In this document: positions 33,730 through 44,540 of the stretch, piece by piece | Numbering within the stretch: position 1 is the first letter of the stretch | Layout of the letters: each line of letters starts with the position of its first letter | The notes under the pieces: generated by a model | Seen by the model: only the letters and a program-made list of their open reading frames with translations | What the model was told of the DNA's origin: nothing | The model's database searches: none | Assembly: GCF_000701425.1 (NCBI RefSeq) | Contig: NZ_JNIW01000002.1 | Location: 1-64,000, forward strand | DNA length: 64,000 nt | Direction of reading: 5' to 3' | Origin: Deinococcus frigens DSM 12807 | GTDB lineage: Bacteria; Deinococcota; Deinococci; Deinococcales; Deinococcaceae | Program-made: the position numbers and the translations under genes

Positions 33730-34707
33730 TCAGAACAGCGCGCTTCTCAGATCGGAAAACCACAGCCCCACCTGCGGAAAGCTCAGGGCCACCGCCACCG
33801 CGCCGAACAGCACGATGACCACATAGGCCAGACTCAGCCACGGGCCGGGGGCGCTGCGCTCCTGCATGTCGGGCCGGGGTGTCAGCCACAGGTGCAGGAC
33901 CACCAGCACCGCCACGCCGAACAGCAATGCACCCAGCGCCAGCGGCAGCCTCAGGGCCGGGTTGCTCAGCAGTTCAGTGGCCCGTGCCGGGTTGCCCAGG
34001 TTCTTGCCGGCCAGGAATGCGCCCAGGCCCACCGCCAGGGTGTTGTTCAGCGCGTGGACGATGACGCCGTTCCACAGGCTCCCGCTGTGCTGCACCAGCC
34101 GCGCCAGCACGTAGGCCAGCGGCAGAATCCCGGCGATGCTGGCCGGAACGCCGTGCGCCACTGAGAACGCGAAGGTAGAGGTCAGCGCGGCCACCGTAAA
34201 GCCCGCCGCCCGCTCGTGGCCGCGCATCAGCAGGCCCCGGAAGGCGACTTCCTCGGCGAAGGGAATCAGAATCCCTGCCGCCAGCAGCAGCGCCCACAGG
34301 TCCGGCCCGCTGCTCAGGAACTGCGGCACCGAGTCCGCCGCGCTGGGAAAAAAGGTGATGTAGGCCAGCGCAAAGGCGCGGGACGCCAGAAAGGCCAGCA
34401 CAAAGGCCGCCAGCGCCAGCCCCCACGACGGCGGCGTGCGCCAGCGGGTGTCCTGGGCCAGCGCCCGCACGGTGGGTCGGAAGAACAGAAACGCTGCCAG
34501 CACCACCACCACGAACGAGCCGAGCAGCGCCGTTCCCAGCGGCACGCGCTGGGCGATCAGCAGCGCCGAGACCACGTTCTGAATCACCAGCAGGCTCAGC
34601 GCAGCGCGGTTGCCGTCCACCGCGCGGATACCAGCGGGCGGCTTCGGGAGCTGTGGCCCGTCCGGCCAGACCTGGGAAGCGGGGGGATCGGTGTCGGGCG
34701 CGGTCAT
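33730..34707 (-). CDS. CPBP family intramembrane metalloprotease (Abi/CAAX)
   Basis: A 325-residue multi-span protein. The three catalytic motifs of the family are intact: [15 protein letters not shown] and H-A-L-N-N. ATG 34707 follows TACCCT with a 7-base gap (leaderless). In bacteria such proteases act in bacteriocin immunity or membrane protein processing; nothing here picks one. Confidence 0.9.
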   Translation of the reverse strand: MTAPDTDPPASQVWPDGPQLPKPPAGIRAVDGNRAALSLLVIQNVVSALLIAQRVPLGTALLGSFVVVVLAAFLFFRPTVRALAQDTRWRTPPSWGLALAAFVLAFLASRAFALAYITFFPSAADSVPQFLSSGPDLWALLLAAGILIPFAEEVAFRGLLMRGHERAAGFTVAALTSTFAFSVAHGVPASIAGILPLAYVLARLVQHSGSLWNGVIVHALNNTLAVGLGAFLAGKNLGNPARATELLSNPALRLPLALGALLFGVAVLVVLHLWLTPRPDMQERSAPGPWLSLAYVVIVLFGAVAVALSFPQVGLWFSDLRSALF

Positions 34708-34795
34708 GCCACAGAGGGTACAGCGCCGCCCACGGGACACGCCTCCGCTGAAAGGGGGAGGATTCTTGAGGAAGGAGGAGCAGCAAACCCACGCT

Positions 34796-35812
<1,017 letters not shown>

Positions 35813-35883
35813 GAAGAGGATGCTACGCGCTCAGCAGGAGATGGGGAACAGGGAGGACGGCTTTTTGCAGCCCGCTCTGAAGA

Positions 35884-36379
35884 TCACGTTTTTCTGCGAA
35901 CACTGCGCCGAGCCTTTCTTCTTTGACCCTGAAGTTCCAGCCTTGTCATGGATTGTGGATCGCGGTAGGTCCGCTCCTTCTCAACAACAGCTTCAAGACT
36001 TTCCGAGTCATGTCCGAATGTCGTGAGCATCTCTCGCCAGCATGCCAGCGAGGCGGGACCGAGCCACGACAGGAACACGTCGGGGTCAAGCTGGGGGTTC
36101 GCAAGCGCCTGATTGATTGACCGCGTGATTTTGCAATCCCTCTATCAATCCTGCTCCCATCAAGGTCCGAACCTCCTGATCGCCCTCTACGAACAGACGT
36201 TCCACGCAGGCGAATAGGGCGGTAAGTTCGGAGTCCTGATCCTCTGTGGCCGCAGCTACGGCTCCTCTCGCGGCGGTGGCGACGTCTAGATAGTTTGAAC
36301 CCGAATCCTCCAACTCGTCTTCAATCCTTGGAAATGCCTGGAGCAGCAGGTGCCTGATTTCCCAGAGGGGGGTGGTCAT
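35884..36379 (-). pseudogene. Small DUF7674-like gene, frameshifted by a 4-bp duplication
   Basis: From ATG 36379 the frame reads a small acidic protein with L-F-A-C-V-E-R-L-F-V-E-G-D-Q-E-V and G-L-I-E-G-L-Q-N-H-A-V-N-Q, then goes off frame to a stop at 36086. The sequence there is CAAT repeated twice (ATTG twice on the plus strand, 36112-36119). Removing one copy gives V-N-Q-A-L-A-N-P-Q-L-D-P-D-V-F and continues in the frame that ends at 35884. The pattern matches small proteins seen near contact-dependent toxins, but that role is a guess. Confidence 0.65.
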
Positions 36380-36381
36380 GT

Positions 36382-38397
36382 TCAGCCCGCAGCCACCTCC
36401 GCCCTTTTCTCCTCAATAATCTTCTTCGCCAGATGGTCCGGCACGTCCTGGTAGCCGTGCGGTTTGACGCTGAAGGCCCCCCGGTCCCCCGTCAACGAGC
36501 GCAGATCGGCGCTGTAACTTTGTAGCTCCGCCTGCGGCACCACGGCGCTGATGGTGATGACCGTGCCGCCGGTGTCCATGCCCTGCACGCGGGCGCGGCG
36601 CGTTTGCAGGTCGCTGATCAGGTCACCCGTGAACGAGGCGGGCGCGCGGACCTTGAGCAATACGGCGGGTTCCAGCAGGCCGGGCCGGGCGTTCTCCAGC
36701 GCGTTGCGTAACGCCATTCCCCCTGCCATCCGAAAGGCAATGTCTGAACTGTCTACATCGTGATAACTGCCGTCCAGCACGGTCACACGCACGTCTTGCA
36801 GCGGGTAGCCTGCCAGACTGCCCTTGATCATGGCCTCCTGAACGCCCTTCTCGATGCTGGGCAGGTACTTGCCAGGAATCGCGCCGCCCACCACCGCACT
36901 CCTGAATTCAAAATCCTCGCCGGGTTCGATGCGAATGGTGCAGTCGCCGTACTGCCCGTGGCCGCCGCTCTGTTTCCTGTGCTTGCCCTGCGCCTCGGCG
37001 GCGGCGTGGATGGTCTCGCGGTACGCAATCTGCGGCGTGGTGGTGGTCACGGTCACGCCCTGCGCGGCCAGTTTCTCGGCGGCAATCGTCAGGTGCATGT
37101 CGCCCATGCCGCTCAGCAGTTGCTCCCCGGTCTGCGGGTCACGCCGGAAGTGCAGGGTGGGGTCTTCCTCCATCAGGCGGGTCAGCGCCGCGCCCAGCTT
37201 GTCCTCGTCCTGGCGGCCAGCCGGGTGCAGGGCCACCGTATGCGCCGGATCGGGCAGCCACAGCGCGTCGTACTGGATCGGGTGGGCGGGATCGGCCAGC
37301 GTGTCCCCGGCGTGCAGATCGGTCAGTTTGGTCAGCACGCCGATCATTCCGGCCCGCAGCTCCGGCACCTCGGTCAGCTCCTTGCCGCCTACCAGGTAGA
37401 GGTGGGCGGGCTTGACCTCGGTATCGCCTCGCGTGGTGTTCAGGACGGTATCGCCGGGCCTCAGGGTGCCGCTATACACGCGGATGTACGCCAGCTTGCC
37501 CACGAAGGGGTCGATGCTGACCCGCCACACGCGGGCGCTGAAGGGCGCGTCGGGCGTCGGCTCGCGGTTCTGGCCGTCCAGCCCGGTGGTGGGACCACGC
37601 TCGCGGGCGCTGCGCAGACCCGTGACCATCAGCTCCAGCAGTTGCGGAAGACCGATTCCGGTCGTGGCGCTGACCGGAATCACCGGATACAGCGTGCCCG
37701 CATGGATGGCCCGCAGCAAGGCGGCGTGCAGATCCCCGGTGCCGATCTTCTCGCCCTCTAAAAAGCGTTCCATTAAAGCGTCGTCGGACTCGATGATGGC
37801 GTCGGTCAGGCTGCCCTGCGCTTCCTTGAGGGTGGAGCGCATGTCGGAGGGGACCTCGCCGCCGTCTCCAGTTTCCCCAGTCAGGACGTTCACCACGCCC
37901 CGGAACTCCGGCCCCTCGCCAATCGGCAGATACAGCGGCGCGACACTGCCCGGCAGGCTGGAGCGCAGGTCGGCCAGCACGGCAGAGAAGTTGGCCCGTT
38001 CGCGGTCCATCTTGTTGATGGCGATCAGGCGCGGCATGTTGAATCGGTCCGCCGTGGCCCACACGCGCTCGGTGCCCACTTCCACGCCGCTCACGCCGCT
38101 GACCACCATTAACGCAGCGTCGGCGGCGCGGATGCCGCCGCGAATCTCGCGCACGAAGTCGGCGTAACCGGGCGTGTCCAGCACCGTCATATCGGTGCCC
38201 TCGAAGTTCAGGCGCACGACGCCGGTGGTGATGGAAAAGCCGTGCGCCTTCTCGGCGTCGGTGTGGTCGCTCTGGGTGGTGCCGTCCTCCACCCTGCCGG
38301 GACGTGAAATGGCCCCGCTGTGGTGCAGCAGGGCTTCGCAGAGCGTGGTTTTCCCAGCGCCGCTGTGCGCGGCGAGACTGACAATACGAACGGGCAT
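36382..38397 (-). CDS. Elongation factor G-like GTPase
   Basis: A 671-residue translational GTPase of the EF-G-like (not canonical fusA) group. G1 [10 protein letters not shown]3 D-T-P-G-Y-A-D-F, G4 N-K-M-D; domain II, III and IV follow, with G-Q-Y-G-D-C-T in domain IV and the [12 protein letters not shown] segment. The switch I region lacks the full canonical R-G-I-T (here G-F-S-I-T), as in EF-G2-type proteins. The exact task is unclear in this group. ATG 38397; the next gene on this strand follows after only 2 bases. Confidence 0.9.
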   Translation of the reverse strand: MPVRIVSLAAHSGAGKTTLCEALLHHSGAISRPGRVEDGTTQSDHTDAEKAHGFSITTGVVRLNFEGTDMTVLDTPGYADFVREIRGGIRAADAALMVVSGVSGVEVGTERVWATADRFNMPRLIAINKMDRERANFSAVLADLRSSLPGSVAPLYLPIGEGPEFRGVVNVLTGETGDGGEVPSDMRSTLKEAQGSLTDAIIESDDALMERFLEGEKIGTGDLHAALLRAIHAGTLYPVIPVSATTGIGLPQLLELMVTGLRSARERGPTTGLDGQNREPTPDAPFSARVWRVSIDPFVGKLAYIRVYSGTLRPGDTVLNTTRGDTEVKPAHLYLVGGKELTEVPELRAGMIGVLTKLTDLHAGDTLADPAHPIQYDALWLPDPAHTVALHPAGRQDEDKLGAALTRLMEEDPTLHFRRDPQTGEQLLSGMGDMHLTIAAEKLAAQGVTVTTTTPQIAYRETIHAAAEAQGKHRKQSGGHGQYGDCTIRIEPGEDFEFRSAVVGGAIPGKYLPSIEKGVQEAMIKGSLAGYPLQDVRVTVLDGSYHDVDSSDIAFRMAGGMALRNALENARPGLLEPAVLLKVRAPASFTGDLISDLQTRRARVQGMDTGGTVITISAVVPQAELQSYSADLRSLTGDRGAFSVKPHGYQDVPDHLAKKIIEEKRAEVAAG

Positions 38398-38641
38398 TCC
38401 TAGACCACCGATCCTTTTGAGTCAAAAAGAGGGAGCGGGGCGAACGGCCTCCGGCGCGGACAGGGATGTTGGTGGACGCAGTTTACACCCGATCTGGAGC
38501 GTGGGCGAATTGGAAGGCGGGGCAAAGAAGTACGCGCTGCGTGGTCTCGGAGAACAGCCGGCGCTCTGGCGGGCAGTGGGTGTGCCCGATGCAGGCCACG
38601 CCGGGCCAGATGGCGCAGAAACCGGGCTGGGCTAAAAGCGA

Positions 38642-38662
38642 AGGCCCGCGCTGGGCGGGCCT
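38642..38662 (-). terminator. Original tRNA-Lys terminator, now orphaned
   Basis: AGGCCCGC (38642-38649) and GCGGGCCT (38655-38662) form an 8-bp stem, with CTTTT a little further on the minus strand. It lies directly next to attL, where the 3' end of tRNA-Lys was before the element inserted; a similar hairpin carried by the element sits next to attR. Confidence 0.6.
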
Positions 38663-38667
38663 GTTGA

Positions 38668-38713
38668 TGGTGGATCGCCTCGGACTTGAACCGAGAACCC
38701 GCTGATTAAAAGT
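38668..38713. repeat. attL: 46-bp copy of the tRNA-Lys 3' half
   Basis: Identical over 46 bases to 58951-58996. It covers the CCA end, T arm and variable loop up to the anticodon of tRNA-Lys(TTT), then diverges (TAAAC instead of the rest of the anticodon arm), so this copy is not a tRNA. It marks the left end of the element. Confidence 0.93.
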
Positions 38714-38921
38714 TAAACTTTCGGCCTTTCGGGCAGGTCTAGCACTTCCGGCCCTGTCCAGTTGGATAGTGTGCCAGACGGTAGAAACGGCGAAGAGGAA
38801 GAGGTCAGGTGTCCGGCTGTGTGGGTTGTCTTCCGGGGGCATATGGGCCACAGATGGGCCACGCCCACCCGCTGATTAAACGCTACAGGACAGCCCCGGC
38901 CATATCGTATACACTGGCCCC
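38714..38921. other. attL-proximal non-coding arm
   Basis: No gene. It holds GTGCCAGACGG at 38771, two ATGGGCCA motifs (38843 and 38854), a 14-base partial copy of the att core (ACCCGCTGATTAAA, 38867-38880) and the leaderless promoter TACACT (38910-38915) of the first element gene. Confidence 0.65.
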
Positions 38922-39776
38922 ATGTCCAGCGCGCCCACCCTGAACGCCTACCCGTCCCCCCAGTGGGCGGCGGTGGTGTCCGGCGTGGCCTGGAAGGCGT
39001 ACACCCTGGCCCCGGACGGCGGCGCGCTGTCTGTGGAAGCCATACGCGGCCCGGTGATCGTGTGGGCGAAGGCGGGCGGCGAAGAGGAAGCTGTCAAGCT
39101 GGCCCCGCCCACGCCTTCGCCGTTGGAAGTCCGGGCAGCGGCTGTTAATGCGGCCCCGCACTTCGAGCGGTTCAGGTGGGCAGCGCGTGGGGAGGTACAG
39201 CCTAGCGTCTGGTGGAAGACCGGCGCGCGCGTCAGGCGTGCGCGGAAGCTTGAAGCCTTACGACAGGTCAGGGCCACGTCCCGGCTTATCCAGCGCCGTG
39301 CTGAAGGGCGCACCGGGATACAGGGACGCCCGGCAGACCGGACAGCGAAGGGAAGACGGGCGGCGGTGCGGGAAGCTTTCCATGAGCGTAAGGCTGGGAT
39401 TTTGCGCTCGCTCTACCCGTCCCCTCTGGGCTTCTGGCATCCTGACGGCATAGACCTGGAAGCCCTGGAAATGTTGCGCGAAGCGGCGGGGGTCTTACGC
39501 CGTGGTGAATGCCCGTACAACGCGGCAGAACTTTTAGAAGGTGCTGGGCTGGCCCTTTCTGTGCTGGGCTACCGTGCCGAGTTAGGCCATCTGATCGCGG
39601 CGCGGCACGGGCAGGCGAAGAGTCTCGAATATGCGCTTAGCTTTCTTGAACGGGCGGCCCGGCGCGCCCACCTGGCCCGGCGCGTTAAGCCCATCGCACG
39701 GCGTACCCGTGTCCGGCGTCCGCTGTATGCCAGACCACGGCCCCCCACGGCCCCACTTGCTCCCCCTGTGATCTAA
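38922..39776 (+). CDS. Element hypothetical protein
   Basis: A 284-residue basic protein with no family I recognise. The first ~70 residues look beta-rich; the rest is Arg/Ala-rich and helical, with a basic C-terminal tail (R-R-V-K-P-I-A-R-R-T-R) that could bind nucleic acid. TACACT with a 6-base gap precedes ATG 38922. First gene inside attL, ahead of the HTH gene and primase. Confidence 0.7.
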   Translation: MSSAPTLNAYPSPQWAAVVSGVAWKAYTLAPDGGALSVEAIRGPVIVWAKAGGEEEAVKLAPPTPSPLEVRAAAVNAAPHFERFRWAARGEVQPSVWWKTGARVRRARKLEALRQVRATSRLIQRRAEGRTGIQGRPADRTAKGRRAAVREAFHERKAGILRSLYPSPLGFWHPDGIDLEALEMLREAAGVLRRGECPYNAAELLEGAGLALSVLGYRAELGHLIAARHGQAKSLEYALSFLERAARRAHLARRVKPIARRTRVRRPLYARPRPPTAPLAPPVI

Positions 39777-39885
39777 GCGAAGCGCACAGCTACCGCTTAG
39801 ACCCGCTGCTGTCTGTAGAAGACGCGCGGCCCGGATTAGACCGGGACACCCTGACCGGCGAAGTCTGGCAGGGACGGGGCAACCC
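39777..39885 (+). other. Short gap with a possible small reading frame
   Basis: One frame (reading A-H-S-Y-R-L-D-P-L-L-S-V-E-D) runs through this gap and ends at a TGA that overlaps the next ATG, the joint used throughout the element. I cannot find a convincing start, so it is not called as a gene. Confidence 0.3.
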
Positions 39886-40152
39886 ATGACAACCCTTCGA
39901 GAAGTGACCGCACAGACCGTTAGACCTACGGAAGCACCGGCCTACGCCCTGCCCGCTGCTGACTTGCAACCTGTGGCCCTGCGCCCTTCGCAACTCGTGA
40001 AGCGCTACAGCCTGCCGCGTGACCGCGTGTATAAGGCCATCAACTCTCAGGAATTGCCCGCCTATGACGTGGGCAGTCCGGCCCGGCCCGCCTTCCTCGT
40101 GCGTATCACTGACATAGAAACGTGGCTAGAAACGCTTCGCGTGGGCAAATGA
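39886..40152 (+). CDS. Excisionase-like helix-turn-helix protein
   Basis: An 88-residue DNA-binding protein: after a ~30-residue lead comes a MerR/Xis-type winged helix (L-R-P-S-Q-L-V-K-R-Y-S-L-P-R-D-R-V-Y-K-A-I-N), a wing with L-P-A-Y-D-V and F-L-V-R-I-T-D-I-E-T-W-L. This is the layout of AlpA/Xis proteins that direct excision. Its place between the attL arm and the primase fits. Confidence 0.7.
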   Translation: MTTLREVTAQTVRPTEAPAYALPAADLQPVALRPSQLVKRYSLPRDRVYKAINSQELPAYDVGSPARPAFLVRITDIETWLETLRVGK

Positions 40153-40255
40153 AAGCGCCCGGCGTGCAGACCGGGCGGGCGGGCAAAGCGGGACAGCTTC
40201 GCCTACACAATACGGGACAGGCCCGCGCCCTGTGTCCCTTCGCCGGGGTCAGGCT

Positions 40256-43200
40256 GTGAGCGCTCTGACTGACGCCCTGGCCCACCTGACGCCCGGCGCG
40301 GTGCTTCGCCGTCTGGCGGCGCATCTGGGCAAGCCCACGCCCCACCTGATCGGCAGTCAGCATGAGGGGGCGCTGTGCGACTTCCGAGACGGGCAGGAAG
40401 AGGAAGACCCGTCTCTGTCCTACGGGGCTGGAAAGGGTGGCCCGGTCTTTAATCGGTTTGGTGGTGACGGCTTCCAGGGCGGCGCGCTGGCCTTCCTCGT
40501 CTCGTCAGGCATCCCACAGCCGGAAGCCGTGGCCCTGCTACTCGACTGGGCAGGGGTGAAGGAAGAGGGGTGGAAGCCCGGCGAAGGGAAGGCGCGGCCC
40601 GGAATCCGCGTCACAGGGAAGCGCGCGGCAGACCTGGCCCGCATGACCGGCAAACTGGAAAAGCTGGCCCCGCTGGAAGAGACGGAAGTGGTCAAGCGCC
40701 TACGCGGCTGGGAACGCCTGACGCCGGACAGCGAAGGGCCGGAAGCGGTGGAAGTGGCCCGGCGTGGCCTGACTGTGGCCCTGACCGGGCAGCTTGCGGC
40801 CTACAGGTGGACAGGCAGGGAAGGCCCGGAAGGTGGGCCGTGGAAGACGTTCAGGCTTCCGGGCCACATCCTGCCCGGCGCGCTGGCCTTCGAGGTCACA
40901 GGGCCAGACGGGAAGCCGTGGGCCTTAAAAGTCCGCAACCCTGGCAGCAAGGAAGACCTGAAAGCGTCCGGGGCCAATCGATACGCCTATATCGGCAAAG
41001 GCCAGGGCGCACCGGCCCACTTCCTGCCCGGCGAAGGGGAAACGCTGGCCCACATCATTACAGAGGGTGAGCTAAACGCCGTGGCTGTGCGGATCATGCT
41101 GGACGCGGCGCTGTCCGGCGCGGGTGGCCCACCCAGCGAAGCGGCGCGCGGCTTCGCCGTCCAGGGCGTAGCCAGTTCGGAAGCTGTGCCGCATGTCTCA
41201 CCTGTCAAAGATGGTCAGGCGGTTTACATCTATGCAGATGGTGACGCGGCGGGGGATAAGGCGCGGCAGACGTGGGCGGCGCTGTTCTATGCCAGGGGCG
41301 CGCGGGTGTACCAGATCGGAGAGAACCGGGGGCTGTTCAGTTTCAAGCCGGACGGGGGCAGTGAGTACAAGATGGACGCAGACGCCTGTGACGCCCTGGG
41401 CAACGTGGGCCAGTTCAGCACGCCGGACAGGACAGCGGCTTATCGGGGTGGGAAGCTGCTGGAAGCAATCGGAGCGGCCCGCCTATGGAAGCCTGCCCCT
41501 TCGCCGGAAGAGGCAGATGGCCCAGCAGATCAGGGCCAGAGCGAAGACGGGACCGTGTGGACTTCCAAGCGCAGCGGCTACGGCATCCGGGCCGGGAAGC
41601 TGTGCGCCCTGACCCTGAAGAAAGGCGAAGACGGCGAAGACTTCGAGAGCGTGGAAACGCTGGCAGACTTCGCGGCCTATATCGCGGCGGAAGTGACACA
41701 GGAAGACGGGTCAGGCGAAGGCGCGCGGGTCTTCGAGATGGAAGGGACACGCCCAGACGGACGGCCCATGAATCCGCCCCATGTGACGGTCACAGCGGCA
41801 GAGTTTACCGGCATGGGGTGGGCGGTGGCGAAGTGGGGCGCGTCCGGCATTGTCCACGCCGGGCAGGGCAAGAAAGATAAGGCGCGGGCCGCTATCCAGA
41901 TTCTTAGCCAGGCGCGCGGCGTACCAGAGCGCACGGTGTACCAGCACACCGGCTGGACCGTCCACCCGGAATACGGCCCCGTCTACCTGACGGCGGGCGC
42001 GGTGATCGGGAAAGGCGGCGCGGTGGAAGGCGTGACCGTGGAACTGTCCGGGCGGCTGTCCGCTTACGCCCTGCCAGACCCGGCGAAGGCGGAAGCCCTG
42101 GAAGTCCGGGCCGCTGTCCGGGCGTCCCTGGCCCTCTTGGACCTGGCCCCGGACGGCGTAAGCGTGCCGGTGCTGGGCGCGGCTTACCGGGCGGCGTTAG
42201 GCCCGGCAGACTTCGCGGTGTGGGTGACAGGCGAGACGGGCCGGAATAAGACGGCCTACATGGGCCTGGTCATGGCCCACCACGGGGCCGGGTGGTCTAG
42301 AAAGTATCTGCCGGACGGGTGGAACAGCTCGGCAAACGCCCTAGAGCGCAGCGCCTTCACCGTGAAAGACGCCCTCTTTCTCATCGATGACTTTAAGCCC
42401 GCTGGCAGTCAATCCGATACGGCGAAGGCTCAGGCGTCTGTCTCGCGCATCTTCCAGGGGCTAGCAGACGGTCAGGGCCGGGCCACGCTCACGGCAGACC
42501 GGAAGAGCCGGGCCGGACTGTGGCCCCGTGGTCTGGTTATGTCCAGTTCGGAAGATCTTCCGCGCGGCCACGGCAACCGGGCGCGGGCCGTGATTGTGGA
42601 AGTGACCCGGCCCCTGATCGGGAAAGATAAGGCGAAGTCTGCCGCCTTCTATGACGGCGAAGAGAAAGCGGCGGCGGGTGTCTACGCGCTGGCCCTGGCT
42701 TCGCTGATTCAGGCCACGGCGGCAAACTTCGAGGGCGTCCGGGCAGGTGGGGCCGCGTGGCGTGCGCGCGTCCGGCAACTGGCCCCCCACTTCGAGGGCC
42801 AGCACGGGCGCACCGGGGACGCGGCGGCAGAACTGGCCTACGGCTGGGAAGTCTTTCTTTCCTTCGCCGTGGCTGTGGGGGCCGTCTCGCAGGAAGAGGC
42901 GCGGGCCTACTGGCAGCGCGTGACCGTGGCCCTGGAAGAGACGTCACAGGGCCAGGCGGAACACCTGACGGAAGCGGACCCGGTGGCCCGCGCGCTGTCT
43001 GTGCTGTCCGGTCTGCTGAGTCAGGGCCGCGTCTTTCTCGAAGACCGGGGCGAAGGTGGCCCCCCACCGGCAGACGTGGCCCCCATGTGCGGCTATGAGC
43101 GGCGCGTCTTTCGTGGGCCAGACGGCGGCGAAGAGGAAAAGTATCAGACCCGGCCCGGCGCGGTCCTCGTGGGGTGGTACTCGAAGACAGGCGGGGATGA

Positions 43201-43699
43201 GTGGGGCCACTTCCTGCCAGACGCCTTACATGAGCAGCTACAGCGGGCGGTCAGTCATCAAGCCGGGGCCATCCTGCCAGACGCCGCGAAGCTGTGGGCC
43301 AACATGCGGGACCGCCTTCACCCTCAAGGGCTGATGAAATGCGAAGCGGAAGCCGGGGGCCGGACGCGGGCTACAGCGAAGACCACGAAGCCGGACGGCT
43401 CACGTCAACAGTTGCTCACTCTTCGCCTTCCATTACAGGGGGCTTATGAAGTAGTGGGGACACTGGGGACAGTGGGGACAGACAGCACGGGAAGCACGGC
43501 TAGCACGGCGTCCAGACCTGTCCCCACCTTTAATTATTTTTGTGATGGTCTGGGGACAGTGGGGACACCTTTAGTAGAAGTGCCTTCTCTTTCGCCGGAA
43601 GCTGTGCCGCCCGCTGGCCCGCTGGAAGACCCGTCATGGGATGACCTGACGGGCGGCGTGCTGGAAGGCGAAGACCTGCTAGACGTGGTGAAGCTGTGA
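40256..43699 (+). CDS. Primase-helicase (Toprim plus DUF927)
   Basis: About 1147 residues, the likely replication protein of the element. An N-terminal segment resembles a degenerate CHC2-type primase domain (G-A-L-C-D-F-R-D-G..V-F-N-R-F-G-G-D-G). A Toprim domain follows (I-I-T-E-G-E-L-N-A-V-A-V and V-Y-I-Y-A-D-G-D-A-A-G-D-K-A). The second half is DUF927: Walker A-like G-E-T-G-R-N-K-T, Walker B A-L-F-L-I-D-D-F, and S-S-S-E-D-L-P-R-G-H-G-N-R-A-R. The end is a low-complexity V-G-T-L-G-T-V-G-T stretch whose DNA is packed with TGGGGACA. GTG 40256 is used; GTG 40232 is in the same frame. Confidence 0.85.
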   Translation: MSALTDALAHLTPGAVLRRLAAHLGKPTPHLIGSQHEGALCDFRDGQEEEDPSLSYGAGKGGPVFNRFGGDGFQGGALAFLVSSGIPQPEAVALLLDWAGVKEEGWKPGEGKARPGIRVTGKRAADLARMTGKLEKLAPLEETEVVKRLRGWERLTPDSEGPEAVEVARRGLTVALTGQLAAYRWTGREGPEGGPWKTFRLPGHILPGALAFEVTGPDGKPWALKVRNPGSKEDLKASGANRYAYIGKGQGAPAHFLPGEGETLAHIITEGELNAVAVRIMLDAALSGAGGPPSEAARGFAVQGVASSEAVPHVSPVKDGQAVYIYADGDAAGDKARQTWAALFYARGARVYQIGENRGLFSFKPDGGSEYKMDADACDALGNVGQFSTPDRTAAYRGGKLLEAIGAARLWKPAPSPEEADGPADQGQSEDGTVWTSKRSGYGIRAGKLCALTLKKGEDGEDFESVETLADFAAYIAAEVTQEDGSGEGARVFEMEGTRPDGRPMNPPHVTVTAAEFTGMGWAVAKWGASGIVHAGQGKKDKARAAIQILSQARGVPERTVYQHTGWTVHPEYGPVYLTAGAVIGKGGAVEGVTVELSGRLSAYALPDPAKAEALEVRAAVRASLALLDLAPDGVSVPVLGAAYRAALGPADFAVWVTGETGRNKTAYMGLVMAHHGAGWSRKYLPDGWNSSANALERSAFTVKDALFLIDDFKPAGSQSDTAKAQASVSRIFQGLADGQGRATLTADRKSRAGLWPRGLVMSSSEDLPRGHGNRARAVIVEVTRPLIGKDKAKSAAFYDGEEKAAAGVYALALASLIQATAANFEGVRAGGAAWRARVRQLAPHFEGQHGRTGDAAAELAYGWEVFLSFAVAVGAVSQEEARAYWQRVTVALEETSQGQAEHLTEADPVARALSVLSGLLSQGRVFLEDRGEGGPPPADVAPMCGYERRVFRGPDGGEEEKYQTRPGAVLVGWYSKTGGDEWGHFLPDALHEQLQRAVSHQAGAILPDAAKLWANMRDRLHPQGLMKCEAEAGGRTRATAKTTKPDGSRQQLLTLRLPLQGAYEVVGTLGTVGTDSTGSTASTASRPVPTFNYFCDGLGTVGTPLVEVPSLSPEAVPPAGPLEDPSWDDLTGGVLEGEDLLDVVKL

Positions 43700-44310
43700 G
43701 CGGGCAGGCGGTGGGCGTGTCTGGTCTGCTGGCCCTACTCGAAGCCGTGGGCGCACGTCTGACGCTGGACGGGGACGGCCTGGCCCTGACGGGCAAGCGC
43801 CCACCCGTGGCCCTGCTGGACGCGGTGAAGGCCAGGCGGGCGGAAGTGCTGGCCCATCTTCGAGGCGAAGCTACGGCGAAGGCAGAGGCAGCGGGCGGCG
43901 GGGAGGTTGTAACAAAATGCGACAACCTGCCCCCACCGTGGGAAGACCTGGCCCCGGACGCTTCCTCTTCGCCGGTCAATACTTCCGTTAAGGGCGCGCT
44001 TACCCTGGCCCGCCCGGACTGGATAGCGGAAGCGGCGAAGCCGGGCCACTGTGGAACTTGTGCGCGGTGGGAAGTGGCCCCGGAATGGGGCGCGCACATG
44101 GGGACGTGCGGCTGTCCCTCTTCCGGCTGGCCTGACAACACCCGGCCCCTTTCAATCTGTGCGGGCCACAGGTGCGCGGCCTACCGTGGCGACGGCGAAG
44201 AAATAGGCCGGGGCTATAAGGCCAGGGCCAGCGGTAGGCGCAGCGGCCCGGCCCCGCTTCCACCCGTGCCGCTCGAAGACGGCGCACGCCGGGCAACGGT
44301 GGCCCCATGA
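43696..44310 (+). CDS. TubC-like docking domain protein with Cys cluster
   Basis: A 204-residue protein joined to the primase by GTGA. Residues ~8-55 (L-L-A-L-L-E-A-V-G-A-R-L-T-L-D-G-D-G then A-L-L-D-A-V-K-A-R-R-A-E-V-L-A-H-L) match the TubC N-terminal docking domain, common in phage-element proteins behind primases. The C-terminal half holds C-G-T-C-A-R-W, G-T-C-G-C-P and I-C-A-G-H-R-C, a likely zinc site. Confidence 0.65.
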   Translation: MSGQAVGVSGLLALLEAVGARLTLDGDGLALTGKRPPVALLDAVKARRAEVLAHLRGEATAKAEAAGGGEVVTKCDNLPPPWEDLAPDASSSPVNTSVKGALTLARPDWIAEAAKPGHCGTCARWEVAPEWGAHMGTCGCPSSGWPDNTRPLSICAGHRCAAYRGDGEEIGRGYKARASGRRSGPAPLPPVPLEDGARRATVAP

Positions 44311-44540
44311 CCGGCGTTCAGTGGGCGTGCCTGATGGTGTACGCCCGGAATATGCCGGACGGGCCACAGCGGCGCGCGGTGGGCCTGCTGTGCGTCAGGA
44401 ATAAGCCCGCGCGGTTTACCACGGCCATGATTACAGCGGGTGGTCTGGGCTTGATCGTGCGCGGCAAACTGACAGCGGAAGGGGACGCCCTGGCGCGCAC
44501 CGTTCTCAGGCGCGAAGGTCTGGGGATGGTGGCCCCATGA
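44307..44540 (+). CDS. Small element protein, winged-helix-like
   Basis: 77 residues; F-T-T-A-M-I-T-A-G-G-L-G-L-I-V-R-G-K-L-T looks like a recognition helix and wing, but no family is certain. Overlaps its neighbours by ATGA at both ends. Confidence 0.6.
   Translation: MTGVQWACLMVYARNMPDGPQRRAVGLLCVRNKPARFTTAMITAGGLGLIVRGKLTAEGDALARTVLRREGLGMVAP

Noticed and set aside
38668..38740. Second tRNA-Lys gene at attL
   Set aside because: Sequence past the anticodon diverges and cannot form the anticodon, D and acceptor 5' arms.
40153..40255. Separate small gene between the HTH gene and primase
   Set aside because: No start with promoter or ribosome site; it is most likely leader sequence.
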